From the NCBI GenBank assembly GCA_910587495.1, contig CAJUMT010000133.1, forward strand, positions 1-9,645: a stretch of DNA of 9,645 nt. The letters are read 5' to 3'. This DNA is from an uncultured Lachnospiraceae bacterium. Its GTDB lineage: Bacteria > Bacillota_A > Clostridia > Lachnospirales > Lachnospiraceae. Below the pieces are notes generated by a model. The model worked only from the letters and a program-made list of their open reading frames with translations. It was not told where the DNA came from and made no database searches. The translations under genes were made by a program, and so were the position numbers. Shown one piece after another: positions 6,642-9,645 of this stretch; the stretch's first letter is position 1; each line of letters opens with the position of its first letter.

Positions 6642-7538
6642 ATGGAGAAGATAGAGTGGGATGATAGGTTCAAGATCGGCGTGGAAGCAGTAGACAGAGA
6701 GCATGCCAAGCTTTTTCGAATTATGACAAGACTGCTTGACGTTCCTGATGACATAAAGTCCAGCCAAAATACATACAAAGAGGGAATTAAGTATCTGGAA
6801 GCGTATTCTATGACGCATTTTTCGGATGAAGAAGCATATATGCGCTCGATCAGGTACAACGGATATGCGCATCACAAGTGGATTCATGATAATTTCAGGG
6901 ATAAAACCCTTGTTTCACTTAAAAAACAGCTGGAAATGTCAGAGTATTCTAGACCATCGATCCTGCGTTTTACGGAAGTTATGTACAACTGGCTGACAGA
7001 ACATATTATGAGAGAAGATCAGGCGATTGTGGGCAGAGCCGCGGCACAGAGGAACCCCGATCTGTCATCCCGGCTTCCTATTATATCCAGAGCAGTGAAC
7101 AGATCGCTGCAGGATGTATTCCAGATAGACGCCAAACTGGTCAGCGCAGATTATAAAGGACAAAACATAGGCGCAGGGTATTACTGCCGCCAGTATTATG
7201 GGATTGAAGGCGGATTTGGTCTGCAGCTCCTTTTGGGTGTAGAAGAACCGCTGCTTTTGCGCGGGAGCAATCAGGTGCAGATGCTGAAGCTTAAAAAAAA
7301 GGAAATACCGGAGGAGGCTATTCTGAAAATCTTCGGCAGACTTTTTCAGAATCTTGGCAAGCTCTTTAAAGCTGAAACTTTCTACAGATTAGGAAGTGAC
7401 AACTTGATGAGGAGGGATGAGTTCCGTACTGACTTTATGAAAGGATATTCATGTCGCTTGCTTTTTAGTACTAAATCCGGGTATTTTGTGTTCTGTTACC
7501 GAAACTGGAAAACAAAAAGCCAGAAAACAATAAGATAG
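6642..7538 (+). CDS. Bacteriohemerythrin with unassigned (possibly CheX-like) C-terminal domain
   Basis: Residues 1 to about 130 form a hemerythrin domain with the complete di-iron ligand set: H21, H59 and E63 (HFSDE), H78 and H82 (HKWIH), and H121 with D126 (HIMRED). The usual entry signature EWDDRFKIGVEAVDREH is present. Such domains bind O2 reversibly, and serve as oxygen sensors, carriers or di-iron redox proteins in anaerobes. Typical stand-alone bacteriohemerythrins are about 130-150 residues, so the 298-residue length means a second domain at about 145-298. That part has no motif I can name firmly. Its helix/strand rhythm (a GGFGLQLLLGV strand segment, then helix EEAILKIFGRLFQNLGKLF at about 224-242) recalls CheX/CheC-type domains, without their ExxN phosphatase motif. 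No signal peptide or membrane helix is seen. The start is fixed by the domain beginning, although AGGAGG is 11 nt from the ATG, a long spacing. It has its own promoter, and an HbpS-like gene follows. Confidence 0.88.
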   Translation: MEKIEWDDRFKIGVEAVDREHAKLFRIMTRLLDVPDDIKSSQNTYKEGIKYLEAYSMTHFSDEEAYMRSIRYNGYAHHKWIHDNFRDKTLVSLKKQLEMSEYSRPSILRFTEVMYNWLTEHIMREDQAIVGRAAAQRNPDLSSRLPIISRAVNRSLQDVFQIDAKLVSADYKGQNIGAGYYCRQYYGIEGGFGLQLLLGVEEPLLLRGSNQVQMLKLKKKEIPEEAILKIFGRLFQNLGKLFKAETFYRLGSDNLMRRDEFRTDFMKGYSCRLLFSTKSGYFVFCYRNWKTKSQKTIR

Positions 7539-7564
7539 ACGCGTGCCTGAAAAAGTGTTATACT
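7536..7564 (+). promoter_or_regulatory. Candidate promoter for the HbpS-like gene
   Basis: TAGACG (7536-7541, 4 of 6) and TATACT (7559-7564, 5 of 6) are spaced by 17 bp. The -35 overlaps the stop codon of the hemerythrin gene. Transcription would begin near 7571, about 31 nt before the start codon. It resembles the hemerythrin promoter (TAGACA, 17 bp, TATAAT) but is weaker. Co-transcription with the hemerythrin gene remains possible because no terminator separates them. Confidence 0.5.
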
Positions 7565-7601
7565 GTCTGATAAGCATATTTTGATAAGGAGGATGCGGAT
7601 T

Positions 7602-8099
7602 ATGATGTTGGAAGAATCGATCAGAATATTGGCGATGCAGGAGGAGATCCTTCAGTTTTCTCATTTTACCAATGAAGACGCCTGGGAACTGGGTAATCTG
7701 ATGGTGGCAGAGGCGGCGAGGAACCACCTTCCCGTGTCCATCAGTATACGGATGAACAGCGGGTACACGGTGTTTCAATATGGATTTAAAGGGACGAACT
7801 GCGGGAATGAGCTTTGGATGACCCGCAAGCAGAATCTGGTCCGCACGGTAGAAATGAGCAGCCTTCGCTTTTTTATGCTGCTTAAGAAGAATCAGGAGAC
7901 ATTAGAAGAGCATGGCCTGAACGGACAAGAGTATGCGGCCAGGGGCGGCGGCTTTCCGATTCGCGTAGCGGGCGTCGGAGTAGTCGGAAGCGTGATTGTG
8001 TCCGGACTGGACCATATGGCGGATCATGAGTTTGTAGCGGCATGTATCAGCCAGTATCTACGCATAGACGGAATCCCAAGGCTTCCGGTGAATTTCTGA
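7602..8099 (+). CDS. HbpS-like / UPF0303 haem-degrading-domain protein
   Basis: This protein of about 165 residues matches the UPF0303 (HbpS-like, 'haem-degrading domain') family in length and motifs: NELWMTRKQN at about 69-78, GGGFPIRVAGVGVVGSVIVSGL at about 115-136 with its glycine-rich core, and DHEFVAACISQYL after it. HbpS itself is a haem- and iron-binding protein in Streptomyces, and other members are linked to glycolate or diol utilisation loci. The function of UPF0303 members is not established, so haem binding here is only inferred from the fold. No signal peptide is seen. The start is chosen at ATG 7602, 9 nt after AAGGAGG (7586-7592). ATG 7593 touches the RBS and TTG 7581 lies before it. 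ATG 7605 is a close alternative. Its position next to a di-iron oxygen-binding protein may point to shared oxygen or redox handling, but pairing by chance cannot be excluded. Confidence 0.87.
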   Translation: MMLEESIRILAMQEEILQFSHFTNEDAWELGNLMVAEAARNHLPVSISIRMNSGYTVFQYGFKGTNCGNELWMTRKQNLVRTVEMSSLRFFMLLKKNQETLEEHGLNGQEYAARGGGFPIRVAGVGVVGSVIVSGLDHMADHEFVAACISQYLRIDGIPRLPVNF

Positions 8100-8115
8100 T
8101 TTTGTTAAAAGGTAT

Positions 8116-8159
8116 GCCGCAGTATTGAAGTGTTAAATGCTTCGATACTGCGGCGTTTT
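8116..8159. terminator. Bidirectional rho-independent terminator
   Basis: A 15-bp stem (8116-8130 with 8140-8154) has a single T-G mismatch (a wobble on the + RNA) and a 9-nt loop, with GCCGCAGTAT and ATACTGCGGC as the outer arms. TTTT follows on the + strand (8156-8159), and on the - strand CCTTTTAAC lies just past the stem (8112-8104). It sits between the convergent HbpS-like gene and bioA, and overlaps the end of bioA's stop codon by two bases. It should end transcripts from both sides. Confidence 0.85.
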
Positions 8160-9357
8160 AACGGGTGAACCATGCTTTCATGGTGGTAAGCACCTGTACC
8201 AGTTCCTCTTCTTCGATGATATAAGGAACCATTGCATACAGATAATTTAAAAACGGACGGCTGAATACATGTCTTTCATAAGCAAACTGCTGGTATCCTT
8301 TCAGGACGGCAGAATCATATACTTCGATACAAACGCAGCCGCCCATGATGCGGACTTCCTTGATCCGCGGATCTGTAAAATTATCCATTTCACGGCGGGT
8401 AACAGATTCAATTCGGCGGATCTTTTCCAAATAGTTTTGATCTTCAAAAAGCTCAATAGATTTTAAAGCCACGCTGCATGCCAGGGCATTTCCCATAAAA
8501 GTCGGGCCGTGCATCAATGCCTTGTCCGGGTCATCTCCATAGAATCCGTCGTAAACTTTATGATTTGCCACTGTGACGGCGTGGCCGATATAACCGCCGG
8601 TTAACGCCTTCCCAAGGACGATGATATCCGGCAGGACCAGGTCTGCCACGAACCGGTTGCCGGTTCTTCCCATTCCGGTGGCTACTTCATCAAAGACGAG
8701 CAGTACATCATATTGGCTGCATAGTTCTTTTGCCCGCTTTAAAAAAGAGACGTCGTACATGCGCATGCCGCCCGCGCCCTGCAGCAAAGGTTCTACGATC
8801 AGACAGTTCAGTTCTTCGCCAAAACGGGCAAAGGCTTTTTCCAGAGCGGGAATCTTCGTAGGTACATGGATTACGTTTGGATTTTCTCCGTAAGCCTCCA
8901 GGATAAAGTGATAATCTTCATCGTCCCCTACTTCCATAGCCTTAAACGTATCGCCGTGATAGGCATGTGTTAAAGACAGCACTTTTGTCCTTTTCAGTTC
9001 GCCGCGATTGACATAATACTGAAGCGCCATTTTAAGGGCAACTTCTACTGCCACGCTTCCGGAGTCGGAGAAAAAGCAGTAGTCAAGATCCCCCGGAAGC
9101 CAGGATTCCAGTTTTTCGGAAAGTTTTAGCACCGGCTCGTGGGTCAATCCACCCAGCATTACATGGGAGAAGCGTGCAGCCTGGGACCGGATGGCGTCGG
9201 TCAGTACCGGATGCTTATATCCATGGATTACGCTCCACCAGGAGGATACTGAGTCGATCATCCGATTGTCCTGGGTGTAAAGCCAGACGCCTTCGGCATC
9301 TGTGATCTTGTAAGGGTCTTTCATATGTTTCATTTGTTGATAGGGATACCAGATCAT
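8158..9357 (-). CDS. bioA: Adenosylmethionine-8-amino-7-oxononanoate aminotransferase
   Basis: This 399-residue, class III, PLP-dependent aminotransferase makes 7,8-diaminononanoate (DAPA) from KAPA, normally with S-adenosylmethionine as amino donor. BioA-specific features are clear: WYPYQQM at the N-terminus (Y6 equivalent to the substrate-site Tyr), SSWWSVIHGYKHP (38-50), SHVMLGGLTH (64-73), AYHGDT (132-137), FDEVATGMGRTG with D223 contacting the PLP ring nitrogen, the Schiff-base lysine K250 in LGKALTGG, and MHGPTFMGNALAC (282-294). The protein is somewhat shorter than E. coli BioA (about 430 residues) but keeps every motif. The start ATG 9357 has AGAGGAG (9372-9366) 8 nt upstream. The bioD stop lies 14 nt before it, so the two form an operon and bioA is its last gene here. 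No BirA-type operator is visible, as the operon promoter lies beyond the window. Confidence 0.95.
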   Translation of the reverse strand: MIWYPYQQMKHMKDPYKITDAEGVWLYTQDNRMIDSVSSWWSVIHGYKHPVLTDAIRSQAARFSHVMLGGLTHEPVLKLSEKLESWLPGDLDYCFFSDSGSVAVEVALKMALQYYVNRGELKRTKVLSLTHAYHGDTFKAMEVGDDEDYHFILEAYGENPNVIHVPTKIPALEKAFARFGEELNCLIVEPLLQGAGGMRMYDVSFLKRAKELCSQYDVLLVFDEVATGMGRTGNRFVADLVLPDIIVLGKALTGGYIGHAVTVANHKVYDGFYGDDPDKALMHGPTFMGNALACSVALKSIELFEDQNYLEKIRRIESVTRREMDNFTDPRIKEVRIMGGCVCIEVYDSAVLKGYQQFAYERHVFSRPFLNYLYAMVPYIIEEEELVQVLTTMKAWFTR

Positions 9358-9371
9358 CTTATTAACTCCTC

Positions 9372-9595
9372 TTATTCATATAAAGACGCAAGCTGTTTTG
9401 CGTCAATGGAAAGTTCTGTATCGTTCTCCCGTACGCAGGCCAGTACAGGAAGGGAGGTTTTGTATGTACACATACGAAGATTGTCTTCTTCCATAAGATC
9501 TCCCGGATGGAAGCGGTTAAAAATAATGCCTTTGACGGGAATTTTTTTGGCGCGCATATATCCCGCAGTCAGCACTACGTTATTGATTGTACCAA
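9372..9595 (-). CDS. bioD: Dethiobiotin synthetase, C-terminal fragment
   Basis: The frame enters from the right adapter junction and ends at TAA (9374-9372), leaving about the last third of a BioD protein. The visible part begins GTINNVVLTAGYMRAKKIP, a segment strongly typical of BioD (consensus LGTINHTLLT), then VKGIIFN and a SLPVLACV strand. BioD closes the ureido ring of dethiobiotin from DAPA, CO2 and ATP, so it uses the product of the downstream BioA. The N-terminal P-loop and catalytic residues are outside the insert. The GTG at 9575 is an internal codon, not a start, because homology continues upstream to the adapter. The first codon (9594-9596) is split by the adapter and its residue is unreliable. 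The truncation is technical. Confidence 0.88.
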
Positions 9596-9645
9596 AGATC
9601 GGAAGAGCGTCGTGTAGGGAAAGAGTGTAGATCTCGGTGGTCGCC
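9596..9645 (-). other. Illumina P5 adapter (artefact)
   Basis: These 50 bases begin AGATCGGAAGAGCGTCGTGT and run through the GTAGATCTCGGTGGTCGCC tail, which is the P5 adapter in reverse orientation. The first 32 bases mirror positions 1-32 exactly. A frame on the + strand crossing this junction gives the peptide IGRASCRERV, a well-known adapter-derived false protein tail. The genomic sequence ends at about 9595. Confidence 0.98.

Noticed and set aside
7581..7601. Earlier starts for the HbpS-like gene at TTG 7581 or ATG 7593.
   Set aside because: TTG 7581 lies before the RBS and ATG 7593 directly touches it, while ATG 7602 has normal spacing.
9372..9575. A separate 67-residue protein starting at GTG 9575.
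   Set aside because: The frame stays open upstream with BioD-specific residues (GTINNV) to the adapter, so it is the tail of bioD.
9325..9630. A + strand open frame of 101 codons at the right end.
   Set aside because: It is antisense to bioA and bioD, and its last residues (IGRASCRERV) are translated adapter.
1..9645. A 32-bp perfect terminal inverted repeat, as in a transposon or linear plasmid.
   Set aside because: Both arms are Illumina P5 adapter, and they cut through the PTP and bioD genes.

Overview
The window is a 9.6-kb assembled fragment, most likely from a low-to-mid GC Firmicute of class Clostridia, probably Lachnospiraceae. The reasons are strong AGGAGG-type ribosome binding sites throughout, sigma-A style promoters with 17-bp spacers, a TTG start, and protein families typical of gut Clostridia. 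This placement is an inference from protein character, not from a marker gene. The outermost bases are not biological. Positions 1-32 and 9596-9645 match Illumina P5 (TruSeq universal) adapter in opposite orientations, so the genomic insert is about 33-9595 and both terminal genes are cut.

Left region (33-3261, + strand): the C-terminal tail of a low-molecular-weight protein tyrosine phosphatase overlaps by a few bases an SbcD/YhaO-like metallophosphoesterase. One base after that gene comes an SbcC/YhaN-like coiled-coil ATPase with a two-helix membrane hairpin in its middle. The last two should form a nuclease-ATPase pair for DNA end processing.

Middle region: a MATE-family multidrug/Na+ antiporter (3267-4640, - strand) converges on the ATPase gene with only 5 bp between the stops. 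A terminator-like hairpin for each gene lies inside the other gene's coding end. The MATE gene diverges from a phosphoglucomutase/phosphomannomutase gene (4843-6567, +). The 202-bp space between them holds a good sigma-A promoter for each direction.

Right region: after the mutase come a two-domain bacteriohemerythrin (6642-7538) and an HbpS-like/UPF0303 haem-degrading-domain protein (7602-8099), each with its own candidate promoter. A strong bidirectional terminator (8116-8154) separates them from biotin genes on the - strand: bioA (8158-9357), preceded by the truncated 3' end of bioD.

I see no rRNA, tRNA, CRISPR array, insertion sequence or phage gene, and no gene-free stretch over 300 bp. 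Most of the window is ordinary chromosomal content. The points deserving a second look are a 10-bp perfect inverted repeat woven into the promoter and translation start of the hemerythrin gene, that protein's unassigned (possibly CheX-like) C-terminal domain, the interlocked convergent terminators, and the unusual C-terminus and membrane hairpin of the SbcC-like ATPase.
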